From NCBI RefSeq assembly GCF_030816155.1, contig NZ_JAUSXR010000001.1:806001-870000 (forward strand): a stretch of 64,000 nt of DNA. Reading direction: 5' to 3'. Positions 1-8,524 of the stretch are shown here, one piece after another. Position 1 is the stretch's first letter, and each line of letters begins with the position of its first letter. Source of the stretch: Arthrobacter woluwensis. GTDB lineage: Bacteria; Actinomycetota; Actinomycetes; Actinomycetales; Micrococcaceae. The translations under genes were made by a program, and so were the position numbers. Under the pieces are notes generated by a model that saw nothing but the letters and a program-made list of their open reading frames with translations, was not told where the DNA came from and did no database searches.

Positions 1-298
1 TCGGCTCGTCGAAGGAGACCCGCACATGTGATTGGGCGGCCAGGTTGTAGACCTCGTCCGGCTGGATCTGTGCCAGCAGCGTGACGAGCCGCGCGCCGTC
101 GTCCATGTCCCCGTAGTGGAGGAACAGGCGCGCATCGCTCTCGTGGGGATCCACGTAGAGGTGGTCGATACGGGCCGTGTTGAACGCGGAACTGCGGCGG
201 ATGAGACCGTGGACCTCGTAGCCCTTGAGTAGTAGTAGTTCGGCCAGGTAAGACCCGTCCTGGCCCGTGATTCCAGCGATGAATGCACGTCTCGCCAT
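1..298 (-). CDS. gmd: GDP-mannose 4,6-dehydratase, N-terminal part (cut by window edge)
   Basis: This minus-strand gene begins at ATG 298 and runs off the left edge, so only about 99 residues are visible. The peptide starts [20 protein letters not shown], with the Rossmann G-x-x-G-x-x-G dinucleotide-binding loop typical of GDP-mannose 4,6-dehydratases, followed by [12 protein letters not shown] and the conserved NLAAQSHV segment. The family converts GDP-mannose to GDP-4-keto-6-deoxymannose, a precursor of GDP-fucose or GDP-rhamnose used in surface glycans. An AAGGAG ribosome-binding site precedes the start at normal spacing. The catalytic Tyr-x3-Lys lies outside the window. Assignment to gmd rather than another extended SDR rests on the [11 protein letters not shown] and LIRRSS motifs. 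Confidence 0.9.
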   Translation of the reverse strand, partial: MARRAFIAGITGQDGSYLAELLLLKGYEVHGLIRRSSAFNTARIDHLYVDPHESDARLFLHYGDMDDGARLVTLLAQIQPDEVYNLAAQSHVRVSFDEP

Positions 299-482
299 GT
301 CCCTGCTCCTTAGCGATTCCTGCTGATGTCTGCACGCTACGGGGCGCCGTGGCGCCAGGCCCGAGTAGGGACTACGCAATTCGGGGTGCCGGGTACTTAG
401 GTAGTCCTGGGAGGCGCCCCGGGCCCGGGTGGTGCGAGAATAGACCAGGCAAATGTTTCCTAAATAAGGCGGAGGTGGGAAC

Positions 483-1769
483 GTGAACAACGGCGTCCCT
501 CTGACTGATGTGGAAGTCCTCCGGATCCGGAACGACTTCCCGCTCCTGGCGCATCCGGTGAACGGGCGGGAGCTCGTCTACCTCGACTCGGGGGCCACGA
601 GCCAGAACCCCCTGAGCGTGCTGGAAGCCGAGCAGGAGTTCTACGAACAGCGGAACTCCGCCGTGCACCGCGGCGCTCACACCCTGGCGGCCCATGCCAC
701 GCTGGCCTTCGAGGACGCCCGCGCCACGGTGGCGGAGTTCGTCGGGGCCCGCGAGGAGGAGATCGTCTGGACCTCCAACGCCACCGCCGGCCTCAACCTC
801 CTCGCCTACGCCTTCTCCAATGCGAGCGTGGGGGAGGTGGCCCCCGAGGCCCGCCGCTTCGCGCTCGGTCCCGGGGACGAGATCGTCGTCACCGAGATGG
901 AACACCACGCCAATCTGGTGCCGTGGCAGGAGCTCTGCCGCCGGACCGGCGCCACCCTCCGGTACATCCCGCTCACCGACGAGGGCACGCTGGACCTGGA
1001 CGAGGCCGCCCGCGTGATCAACGCCAGGACCCGCGTCCTCGCGTTCACCCACGTCTCGAACGTCCTCGGCACCATCAACCCGGTGGCGCAGCTCGTGGGC
1101 CTGGCCCGCGCGGTGGGCGCCCTGGTGGTCCTGGACGCCTGTCAGTCCGCGCCGCACCTGCCGCTCGACATGAAGGCCCTCGACGTGGACTTCGCCGTCT
1201 TCTCCGGCCACAAGATGCTCGGCCCCACCGGCATCGGCGCCCTCTACGGCCGTCAGGAACTCCTGGACGCCCTGCCGCCCGTGACGACCGGCGGATCGAT
1301 GATCACCACCGTGACCATGGAGCACTCGGGGTACCTCCCGGCTCCGCAGCGTTTCGAGGCGGGCACCCAGCCGGTCTCGCAGGCCATCGCGATGGCCGCG
1401 GCCGCGCGGTATCTGATGGAGACGGGGATGGACCGCGTCCATGCGCGGGAGGAGGTCCTCGCGCAGCGCATGCTCGAGGGTCTGACCCGCATCCCCGGCG
1501 TCCGCACGCTCGGCCCGGCCGCCGGCGTCGAGCGCGCCGCCCTGGTCTCGTTCGACGTGGAGGGCGTGCACGCGCACGACGTCGGCCAGTACCTGGACGC
1601 CCAGGGCATCGCCGTCCGCGTGGGTCACCACTGCGCGCAGCCCCTGCACCGGCGCTACGGCCTTTCGGCGTCGACCCGCGCCAGCGCCTACCTGTACACC
1701 ACCGAGGGCGAGGTGGATGCCTTCCTCGAGGGCGTCGCCGGTGTCCGCGGCTTCTTCGGAGTGAAGTGA
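483..1769 (+). CDS. sufS: Cysteine desulfurase SufS
   Basis: This 428-aa PLP enzyme removes sulfur from cysteine as a persulfide for Fe-S cluster assembly. Visible hallmarks are [12 protein letters not shown] near residue 140, the PLP-binding lysine in [11 protein letters not shown] near residue 240, and the catalytic cysteine in [16 protein letters not shown] near residue 380, the SufS (group II) arrangement. The start is GTG at 483, preceded by GGAGGTGGGAAC. The stop overlaps the sufU start (TGATG), so the two are translationally coupled. The length is normal for SufS. The pair stands alone here, without sufBCD nearby. The annotation is secure; the sulfur acceptor being SufU is inferred from adjacency. 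Confidence 0.95.
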   Translation: MNNGVPLTDVEVLRIRNDFPLLAHPVNGRELVYLDSGATSQNPLSVLEAEQEFYEQRNSAVHRGAHTLAAHATLAFEDARATVAEFVGAREEEIVWTSNATAGLNLLAYAFSNASVGEVAPEARRFALGPGDEIVVTEMEHHANLVPWQELCRRTGATLRYIPLTDEGTLDLDEAARVINARTRVLAFTHVSNVLGTINPVAQLVGLARAVGALVVLDACQSAPHLPLDMKALDVDFAVFSGHKMLGPTGIGALYGRQELLDALPPVTTGGSMITTVTMEHSGYLPAPQRFEAGTQPVSQAIAMAAAARYLMETGMDRVHAREEVLAQRMLEGLTRIPGVRTLGPAAGVERAALVSFDVEGVHAHDVGQYLDAQGIAVRVGHHCAQPLHRRYGLSASTRASAYLYTTEGEVDAFLEGVAGVRGFFGVK

Positions 1770-2257
1770 TGAGTTCTCTCGAATCGCTGTACCAGCAGAC
1801 CATCCTGGAACACGCCAAGGCCCGTCACGGCGCGAGCCTGAGCGAGGTCGCCGCCTGTGAGACGTCCTGGCCCGCGGGCACCGGTCAGTGCCACCAGCTG
1901 AACCCGGTGTGCGGCGACGAGATCACGCTGCGTCTCTCGGTCAGCGGCGCCGAGGGTGAGCGCCGCATCGAATCCCTCGAATGGCTCGGCAACGGCTGCT
2001 CCATCTCGATGGCGTCCGCCTCGATGCTGACCGATCTGGCCGGCGAGGTCTCCTCGGTGGACGAGCTCGCCACACTGATCGAGGAGTTCCGCACGGTGCT
2101 GCGGTCCCGCGGCACCGTGGAGGGCGATCCCGAAGAACTGGGGGATGCCGCCGCGCTCTCCGGCGTCTCGAAGTTCCCGGCCCGCGTCAAGTGCGCCATG
2201 CTCGCCTGGGTGGCGGCGGAGGACGCGCTGCGTCAGGCCGTGTCCACCGCGGCCTGA
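1769..2257 (+). CDS. sufU: Fe-S cluster assembly sulfur-transfer protein SufU
   Basis: This 162-aa protein has the zinc-ligand pattern of SufU: a cysteine in LNPVCGDEITL, another in GNGCSISMASASM and a third in ARVKCAMLAW, plus the conserved aspartate after the first cysteine. SufU accepts persulfide sulfur from SufS through its zinc site in Gram-positive bacteria. The 18-21 residue insertion between the second and third cysteines (SRGTVEGDPEELGD region) that distinguishes SufU from IscU is present. Its ATG overlaps the sufS stop. A strong hairpin follows 33 bp after the stop. Confidence 0.93.
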   Translation: MSSLESLYQQTILEHAKARHGASLSEVAACETSWPAGTGQCHQLNPVCGDEITLRLSVSGAEGERRIESLEWLGNGCSISMASASMLTDLAGEVSSVDELATLIEEFRTVLRSRGTVEGDPEELGDAAALSGVSKFPARVKCAMLAWVAAEDALRQAVSTAA

Positions 2258-2290
2258 CGCGCCCCGCGCCCCGTCCCTCTCGGGCCCTCT

Positions 2291-2322
2291 CCCGCAGGCG
2301 GGCTTCTCAGCCCGCCTGCGGG
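2291..2322. terminator. Hairpin terminator between convergent sufU and nhaA
   Basis: A perfect 14-bp stem (CCCGCAGGCGGGCT paired with its complement) closes a 4-nt TCTC loop. It sits between convergent genes and overlaps the last codon and stop of nhaA. There is no T-run on either side, as is common in high-GC actinobacteria. It could serve both strands. Confidence 0.7.
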
Positions 2323-3575
2323 CGGCGGCGCTCCTTCACCCGGCGGTGGTGCCGGTTCCGGAGCCGGAGCACGACGGCGCCGAGCACCGCGGCGATCACC
2401 GAGGCGGCCAGGATGGCCACCTTGGCGTGCTCGCCATGCGCTGATCCCTCGCCGCCGTGGCCTCCGCCGAAGGAGAGATCCGCGACGAGCAGGGACACCG
2501 TGAAGCCGACCCCGGTCAGCAGGGCCACCCCCACCATGTCGAGCCAGCGCACCGACTTGTCCAGTGCCACGCCGGGCAGCCGCGTCAGGGCGAAGGACGT
2601 CCCGAGCACGCCCACGAACTTGCCCACGACGAGCGCCAGCACGATCCCCACCGCGACGCTGTCCGTGGCGGCCGACCGCACGCCGTCGAACCCTCCGAGC
2701 GCCACTCCCGCGGCGAAGAACGCGAACAGCGGCACGGCGAAGCCGGCGCTGAAGGGCCTCAGGCCATGCTCGAGCCGGTCGGCGAGACCGTTCGCCGGGG
2801 CTTCCGCCGCCGAGCGCCCCAGAGGGATGGTGAAGGCCAGCAGCACTCCGGCCACCGTGGCGTGGACGCCGGAGGAGTGCACGAGCACCCAGGTGAGCAG
2901 AGCGAGGGGGAGCAGCGTCCACCAGCGCGCCCAGCGTCCGCCGGCCACCCGCCCGAGCGCCGCGAAGGCCGCGAGGGGGAGCAGGGCCGCCAGGAGGTAG
3001 CCGATCTGGAGGGCGCCGCCATAGAAGAGGGCGATGATGACGATCGCGATCAGGTCGTCCACCACCGCGAGCGTCAGGAGGAACGTCCGCAGCGCCGCGG
3101 GCAGATGCGAGCCGACCACGCCGAGCACGGCCAGGGCGAAGGCGATGTCCGTGGCCGTCGGGATGGCCCAGCCGGCCAGGCCCTCCGGGTTCCCGGCGTT
3201 CACCAGCGCATACACCAGGGCCGGGACTACGACGCCGCCCGCGGCTGCGGCGACCGGCACCAGGGCCTTGCGCGGATCGCTCAGCTCACCCTGCAGGAGC
3301 TCGCGTTTCAGTTCCAGCCCGGCCAGGAAGAAGAACACCGCGAGGAGGCCGTCGGCCGCCCAGGTGCCGAAGCTCAGATTCAGGTGCAGGCTCTCGGGCC
3401 CGACCCGGATGTCCCGCAGCGCGAAATAGGAGGCGCCCCAGGGGGAGTTGGCCCAGAGCAGGGCGATCACGGTGGCGGCGAGGAGCAGGAAACCGCCGGT
3501 GGTCTCGTTGCGGAGCAGGCGCGTCACGCGCAGGCGCTCCGGGATCAGGCGGCGGGTGGTGGATGTCTGGTGCAT
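2307..3575 (-). CDS. nhaA: Na+/H+ antiporter NhaA
   Basis: This 422-aa polytopic membrane protein carries the NhaA ion-binding signature: adjacent aspartates in [17 protein letters not shown] (equivalent to E. coli D163/D164), an upstream aspartate in [14 protein letters not shown] (equivalent to D133), and a lysine in [10 protein letters not shown] in the tenth-helix region. NhaA exchanges Na+ or Li+ for external protons and controls pH and sodium balance. The N-terminal half keeps the [20 protein letters not shown] segment. The C-terminus has a His/Gly-rich stretch ([15 protein letters not shown]) and a basic tail that could modulate pH response, although that is inference. It appears monocistronic on the minus strand. 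Confidence 0.95.
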   Translation of the reverse strand: MHQTSTTRRLIPERLRVTRLLRNETTGGFLLLAATVIALLWANSPWGASYFALRDIRVGPESLHLNLSFGTWAADGLLAVFFFLAGLELKRELLQGELSDPRKALVPVAAAAGGVVVPALVYALVNAGNPEGLAGWAIPTATDIAFALAVLGVVGSHLPAALRTFLLTLAVVDDLIAIVIIALFYGGALQIGYLLAALLPLAAFAALGRVAGGRWARWWTLLPLALLTWVLVHSSGVHATVAGVLLAFTIPLGRSAAEAPANGLADRLEHGLRPFSAGFAVPLFAFFAAGVALGGFDGVRSAATDSVAVGIVLALVVGKFVGVLGTSFALTRLPGVALDKSVRWLDMVGVALLTGVGFTVSLLVADLSFGGGHGGEGSAHGEHAKVAILAASVIAAVLGAVVLRLRNRHHRRVKERRRPQAG

Positions 3576-3707
3576 GAGTTCCTGAGGGGTCGTCGGTTCC
3601 TGACCACTGCCGCACGTCCGGGGTCGTCCCGGGGAGGCAGTGGGCCGACCAGACTTCCCGGCACACCAGAGTCCATTTTACCGCAGACGCGGCGCCGGTC
3701 GGCCCGC

Positions 3708-4361
3708 TCAGCCGTCCTCGGCGGTGACGGTGAACGCCGACGCGCCTTCGCCGTCGAGCTCTCCGGGCCGGACGGGGCGCCCGGACACGGCGAGCAGAAG
3801 TGCCAGTGTGCCGCCCCGCACCACCGGGGCGGCGTTCACCGCGGGCTTCGACGGCTTCCAGCGGAAGTCCGTGTCCGTCGCCTCGAGGATCACGCCCGCG
3901 GCCCGCTCCTTGCCGCCGCCGAAGTCCTCAGACGTCGCCAGCTGGTGCTTCAAGGCGTCGAGGAGGGGCTCCACCGGATAGTTCCGGCGGAGCCCGAGCG
4001 GGCGGCGGATGTCCTCGCCGTGGACGAACGCCTCCACGAGGCGCGTGACCAGGGGCGCGGGAGCGCTACTGGTGCGGCCGCTCACGCTCCGGAGATTCTG
4101 CAGCGTCTCCCGGGGGTCCTCGCGGCGTTCGCGGGCGACGCCGTGGGCGTTCAGGGCGTCGAAGTCGAAACGGGCCTTGAGCAGTTCCCGAGCGAAGCCG
4201 GCCCACGTGGTCCTGGCATCGTTCACCAGATGGGCCACCACGTCGTGGACCGTCCATCCCGGGCAGAGTGAGGGGGTGTCCCAGGCATCGGGTTCCAGCT
4301 CCGCGAGATCGGCCGCGAGTGCGCGGCGCTCCTCGTGGACGACGTGCCAGATCTCCTTCAT
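3708..4361 (-). CDS. Maleylpyruvate isomerase/mycothiol-type DinB-fold protein
   Basis: The likely start is ATG 4361 (MKEIWHVVHEERRALAADLAEL), preceded by GGAAGGG, giving 217 aa; the frame stays open further upstream but without family similarity. LCPGWTVHDVVAHLV is the hallmark of the actinobacterial maleylpyruvate isomerase N-terminal (DinB-like) family, whose first metal-ligand histidine is the one in DVVAHL. VEAFVHGEDIRRPLG supplies the second histidine, in HGEDIRR. Family members are metal-dependent and often use mycothiol in isomerisation or detoxification. The substrate is unknown. It is divergent from the ABC-F gene. Confidence 0.8.
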   Translation of the reverse strand: MKEIWHVVHEERRALAADLAELEPDAWDTPSLCPGWTVHDVVAHLVNDARTTWAGFARELLKARFDFDALNAHGVARERREDPRETLQNLRSVSGRTSSAPAPLVTRLVEAFVHGEDIRRPLGLRRNYPVEPLLDALKHQLATSEDFGGGKERAAGVILEATDTDFRWKPSKPAVNAAPVVRGGTLALLLAVSGRPVRPGELDGEGASAFTVTAEDG

Positions 4362-4724
4362 CGCGGCCCTTCCGGTGGTCGGCGGATCGTGCTCTGATGT
4401 GCCGGGAATGCCGCTCCGATGCGCCGTCCCCCTTGCCGCCGACCCTAGCAGTGAGCCGTCCCGTACGGGAGGGGGAGAGGTGGGCCACCGAAAGCCTGAT
4501 ACTCTGAAAGGGTGAAGAACTGACGCAGCCTGCTGACAGCTGGCCACTTTGCCCGTTGTCCCGCTGACATCCTGTGCCGATGATTCCCGCGCCTGCCGCC
4601 CTCCGGACGTTAACGGAGGATGCACTCGGCGATCGCGCGGTGGCTGCGTCTCACCTCCCCTTCCCAGGTTTTCCTGCCGGCCCTTGCTCCAGGGCCGCCG
4701 TCCGTGGCGTTCTCCGTCCGCCGG
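4362..4724. other. Divergent intergenic region between DinB-fold gene and ABC-F leader
   Basis: About 430 bp separate the two divergent starts; this is the part upstream of the leader hairpin. A small frame (ATG 4574 to stop 4807) runs through it and overlaps the ABC-F start out of frame, so a translated leader peptide is possible. No confident -35/-10 pair was identified for either direction. Promoters for both genes must lie here. Confidence 0.4.
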
Positions 4725-4789
4725 CCGTCAGGATGTCCCGGTTTGTGAAGCGTGGCATGGCCGGCGGGACTTTCGTTCTGACGGAAGGA
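4725..4789 (+). promoter_or_regulatory. Leader hairpin abutting the ABC-F Shine-Dalgarno
   Basis: Two nested stems can form: CCGTCAG (4725-4731) with CTGACGG (4778-4784), and GTCCCG (4735-4740) with CGGGAC (4765-4770). The outer 3' arm shares its final GG with the Shine-Dalgarno GGAAGGA (4783-4789), just before ATG 4795. A leader reading frame crosses the whole hairpin and ends at TGA 4805-4807 inside the ABC-F gene. Many antibiotic-resistance ABC-F genes are induced through leader attenuation or RBS release. That role here is inference. Confidence 0.5.
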
Positions 4790-4794
4790 CTCTC

Positions 4795-6633
4795 ATGCAT
4801 ACCGTGACTCTTCAACATCTGGCGCTGGACGGCATCTCCCAGCGCTACGCCGGACGCCGTGTCCTCAGCGACATCACCTTCGCCGTCTCTCCGGGACAGC
4901 GGGTGGGTCTGATCGGGGAGAACGGTTCCGGCAAATCCACCGTGCTGCGCATCGCCGCCGGTGCCCAGCGCCCGGATGCGGGACTGGTGCTCCGGCCGGA
5001 ACGCCTGGGGTACTTCGCCCAGGAACTCGACGCCCCTCCCGGCAGCACTGCCGGCGAGGTGCTGGACCGTGCCCAGCGCCCGGCCCTCGACGCGCTCGCC
5101 GCGCTGGAGAGCCAGGACGTGGAAGCCTACGGGCAGGCCTTGGACGACGCCGAACGGCTGGGCGCCTGGAGCGCTCAGGCGCGGCGTGGGGAAGTCCTCG
5201 CCGGGCTGGGACTCTCCGGCCTCGACGAACGGACGCCCGTTGAACGGCTGTCCGGTGGGCAGCGTTCCCGGCTGGCGCTTGCGGCGCTCCTCCTGGAGGA
5301 GCCCGACGCGCTGCTGCTGGACGAGCCCAGCAATCATCTGGACGACGCCGCCGTGGCGTATCTGGAATCCGCCTTGCGCGACTGGAAGGGCCCCGTGCTC
5401 TTCGCCAGTCATGACCGCACCTTCCTGGACCGGGTGGCCACACGAATCGTGGACCTGGACCCCTTGCCGGTGCCGGCCGTGGTGCTGGCCGACGCCGCCT
5501 CTCCGGACGCTTCGGCGCCGGAGGGGGCCGCGGATGCCGCTGGTGCGGAGCCGGGCGACACGACCTCCGACAGCGGCAGCGGGCTGGGGGTCCGCCACTT
5601 CGGTGGGGACTACAGCAGCGCTCTCCGCGCGCGTCGGGACCTCATGCGGCAGTGGCGCGACCGCTACGCCGCGGAACAGGCCGAACTGCTCGCCCTGCGG
5701 CACGAGATCGAGGTGGGTTCCCGCAACGTCAACCGCCGGAATGAGCCGAGGACCGAGGCCAGGGCCTCTCTGAAGTTCTACACGGACAAAGATGCGAAGG
5801 TCACGGCACGCCGGGCGCGCAATGCGAGGGTCCGCCTCGAGACGGTGGAGAGCAGCCGGGTCCGGCGCCCCCCGGAGCCTCTGCGCTTCGCCGGCTTCGA
5901 CCCTGCCTCCACGGCGCTGCCGCACGCGACAACGACGGCGGACCCGACGACGGCGGACCCGACGGCGGCGGCCGGGCCGGCGGCGGCCGGGCCGGCGGCG
6001 GCGGCCGGGCCGGCGGCGGCCGGGCCGGCGGCGGCCGGGGCTGCGGAGCGGGGTGCGGCAGCCGCCGAGGCGGTGCTCCGCGCTCACCGCGTGTCGGTCC
6101 CCGGCCGTCTGGATCCCGTGTCCTTCGGGCTCGCCCCACAGGGCAGACTGCTCCTGACAGGTGCCAACGGCAGCGGGAAGTCGACGCTGCTCCAGGCCTT
6201 GGCGGGGCGGGTCGAGCACGAGGGGGAGATCCTCCGGGCCGAGGATGCCACCGTGGGCTATCTGGCCCAGGACACCGTGTTCGAGGACCCCGGCCAGAGC
6301 GCCGCTGCCTGGTACGCGCGTGCCGTGGGCTTCGAACGGGCCGACAGCACGCCGCTCGCGACCCTCGGGCTGCTTCCCGAGCGGGACACCGGCCGGGCTC
6401 TCGGCGAGCTCAGCATCGGGCAGCAGCGGCGCGTGGCGCTCGCGGCTCTCGTGGCGGACCCACCACGGGTGCTCCTCCTGGACGAGCCCAGCAACCACCT
6501 GTCGCTGGCACTGGTCGAGGAACTCGAGGAGGCGCTGGAGTCCTTCGCCGGGGCCGTCGTGATCGCGACCCACGACCGCTGGCTGCGCACGCGCTGGCGG
6601 GAGCGGAACGTCCCGGAGATCAGCCTCGGCTGA
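4795..6633 (+). CDS. ABC-F family ATPase (putative antibiotic-resistance ribosomal protection protein)
   Basis: The chosen start is ATG 4795 (MHTVTLQHLALDG), preceded by GGAAGGA, giving 612 aa. It has two ABC domains and no membrane segments: Walker A GENGSGKST near residue 40 and GANGSGKST near residue 460, signatures LSGGQRSR and the variant LSIGQQRR, and two Walker B copies of LLLDEPSNHL. ABC-F proteins act on the ribosomal E site; antibiotic-resistance members displace macrolides, lincosamides or pleuromutilins. A resistance role is suggested by the leader and overall type, but housekeeping EttA-like function is not excluded. Two low-complexity insertions flank the interdomain linker, one of them a perfect Ala-Gly-Pro repeat. 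Confidence 0.85.
   Translation: MHTVTLQHLALDGISQRYAGRRVLSDITFAVSPGQRVGLIGENGSGKSTVLRIAAGAQRPDAGLVLRPERLGYFAQELDAPPGSTAGEVLDRAQRPALDALAALESQDVEAYGQALDDAERLGAWSAQARRGEVLAGLGLSGLDERTPVERLSGGQRSRLALAALLLEEPDALLLDEPSNHLDDAAVAYLESALRDWKGPVLFASHDRTFLDRVATRIVDLDPLPVPAVVLADAASPDASAPEGAADAAGAEPGDTTSDSGSGLGVRHFGGDYSSALRARRDLMRQWRDRYAAEQAELLALRHEIEVGSRNVNRRNEPRTEARASLKFYTDKDAKVTARRARNARVRLETVESSRVRRPPEPLRFAGFDPASTALPHATTTADPTTADPTAAAGPAAAGPAAAAGPAAAGPAAAGAAERGAAAAEAVLRAHRVSVPGRLDPVSFGLAPQGRLLLTGANGSGKSTLLQALAGRVEHEGEILRAEDATVGYLAQDTVFEDPGQSAAAWYARAVGFERADSTPLATLGLLPERDTGRALGELSIGQQRRVALAALVADPPRVLLLDEPSNHLSLALVEELEEALESFAGAVVIATHDRWLRTRWRERNVPEISLG
5932..6041 (+). repeat. GC-rich tandem repeat inside ABC-F gene (AAAGP units)
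   Basis: Within the ABC-F gene, after the interdomain linker and before the second ABC domain, the DNA repeats a roughly 15-bp unit rich in gcggcggccgggccg. It encodes about five Ala-Ala-Ala-Gly-Pro type units preceded by two copies of TTADP. Units differ by whole codons (AAAGP versus AAAAGP), consistent with in-frame expansion by slippage. Confidence 0.8.
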
Positions 6634-6643
6634 GCCGGCATCA

Positions 6644-6718
6644 CCGCTGAAACAGTGAGTTCCCGCCGAAACAGTGCGTTAAACACACGGTTTCGACGGG
6701 AACTCACTGTTTCAGCGG
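6644..6718. repeat. Long palindromic intergenic repeat (REP-like), possible bidirectional terminator
   Basis: Two perfect 22-bp inverted arms (6644-6665 and 6697-6718; left arm begins CCGCTGAAACAGTGAG) enclose a 31-nt loop. The loop carries a third partial copy of the same unit: GAAACAGTGAGTT in the arm, GAAACAGTGCGTT in the loop. The element sits between the convergent ABC-F and DUF2505 genes. The mosaic of repeated units suggests a genome-wide intergenic repeat rather than a simple terminator. Confidence 0.75.
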
Positions 6719-6779
6719 AAGGAGGCCGGAAACCTCAGGCGCGAAACCTCAGGCCGCGAACCTCAGCGCTGCCCGGGAA

Positions 6780-7277
6780 TCAGTGGCTTTCGAGCCAGGA
6801 CTGGGCCTGCTGAGCCTGCAGGTTGAGGGCCTTGCCGACCAGGGGCTCGGCCGCCCCGGCGATCTTGCCGCCCAGGAACGGGATGGAGGAGGTCACTTCA
6901 CCCTCGACGTCGATCCGGGTCTGACCGTCCACCGGCACGAGCTTCTGCAGCGCGGACGCGCTCACGGGTGCGCCACTGATCGAGATCTGGATGTCGGCCT
7001 GGCGGCTTCCGTCCTCCAGGGGAGCGGTCCACGACTCACGCTGCGTCACGGTGAGGGCCTCGCCCACCACCTTGCGGGCGATCTCGGGAAGGCGCGTGGT
7101 CGGGACGGTGCGCACCACGGTGGCCGTGAAGGCGGCGGCCGTGTCGCCCTCGATGGTGAAATCCTCCAGGGTGCCGCCCACGAGTTCGCTCACGTGGCGG
7201 ACGAAGTTCTCGTCGACCAGAACGGCCGCCACCTCCGGCAGTCCGAAGGGCACGGTGGTCGAAGCGTTCAGGGCCAT
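6780..7277 (-). CDS. DUF2505 domain-containing protein
   Basis: This 165-aa protein starts at ATG 7277 (MALNASTTVPFGLPEVAAVLVDENF), with GGAGG upstream; an alternative in-frame start 27 bp further upstream lacks a better site. The pattern of an N-terminal strand, LVDENFVRHVSELVGG, then RTVPTTRLPEIARKVVGEALTVTQRESW matches actinobacterial DUF2505 proteins, which are predicted to share the START/polyketide-cyclase helix-grip fold and may bind a hydrophobic ligand. No catalytic residues or signal peptide are visible. Function is unknown. Confidence 0.75.
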   Translation of the reverse strand: MALNASTTVPFGLPEVAAVLVDENFVRHVSELVGGTLEDFTIEGDTAAAFTATVVRTVPTTRLPEIARKVVGEALTVTQRESWTAPLEDGSRQADIQISISGAPVSASALQKLVPVDGQTRIDVEGEVTSSIPFLGGKIAGAAEPLVGKALNLQAQQAQSWLESH

Positions 7278-7346
7278 GGATCCTCCAAGGTAGGGTGCGC
7301 CCACGCGGTGTGCGGGGCCTCCACCATGGTAGGCGGGATCCTGTGA

Positions 7347-8333
<987 letters not shown>

Positions 8334-8353
8334 TCGGCAGCGGCTCTCCGGCA

Positions 8354-8407
8354 CAGGATCCCTCCCGGCCCGCCCCTCGCAAGAGATAGGGGCCGGGAGG
8401 GATCCTG
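8354..8407 (+). terminator. Strong hairpin terminator after rpf
   Basis: An 18-bp perfect stem (8354-8371 with 8390-8407; left arm CAGGATCCCTCCCGGCCC) lies 20 bp after the rpf stop with an 18-nt loop. It is followed by GCGTTG rather than a pure T-run. Confidence 0.8.
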
Positions 8408-8425
8408 CGTTGCGGATTACACTGG

Positions 8426-8459
8426 AAACACCCGGTACTTTCCCAAGTCCCGGGTGTTT
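8426..8459 (+). terminator. Second hairpin upstream of mfd
   Basis: AAACACCCGG (8426-8435) pairs perfectly with CCGGGTGTTT (8450-8459), followed by GTGTTG. It is either a second rpf terminator or a leader hairpin in the mfd 5' region. The mfd start is 66 bp further on. Confidence 0.5.
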
Positions 8460-8524
8460 GTGTTGCCCGGTGTGCTCCGAGGCGACGCCCCTTCACCGAG
8501 CCCGCCAGGAAAGCAGCAGCCCGC

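Noticed and set aside
299..482. Short inverted repeats (GGACTAC/GTAGTCC, GGCGCC pairs) between gmd and sufS
   Set aside because: Promoters for both divergent genes must be here, but the repeats are short, overlapping and could pair in several ways, so no defined site was assigned.
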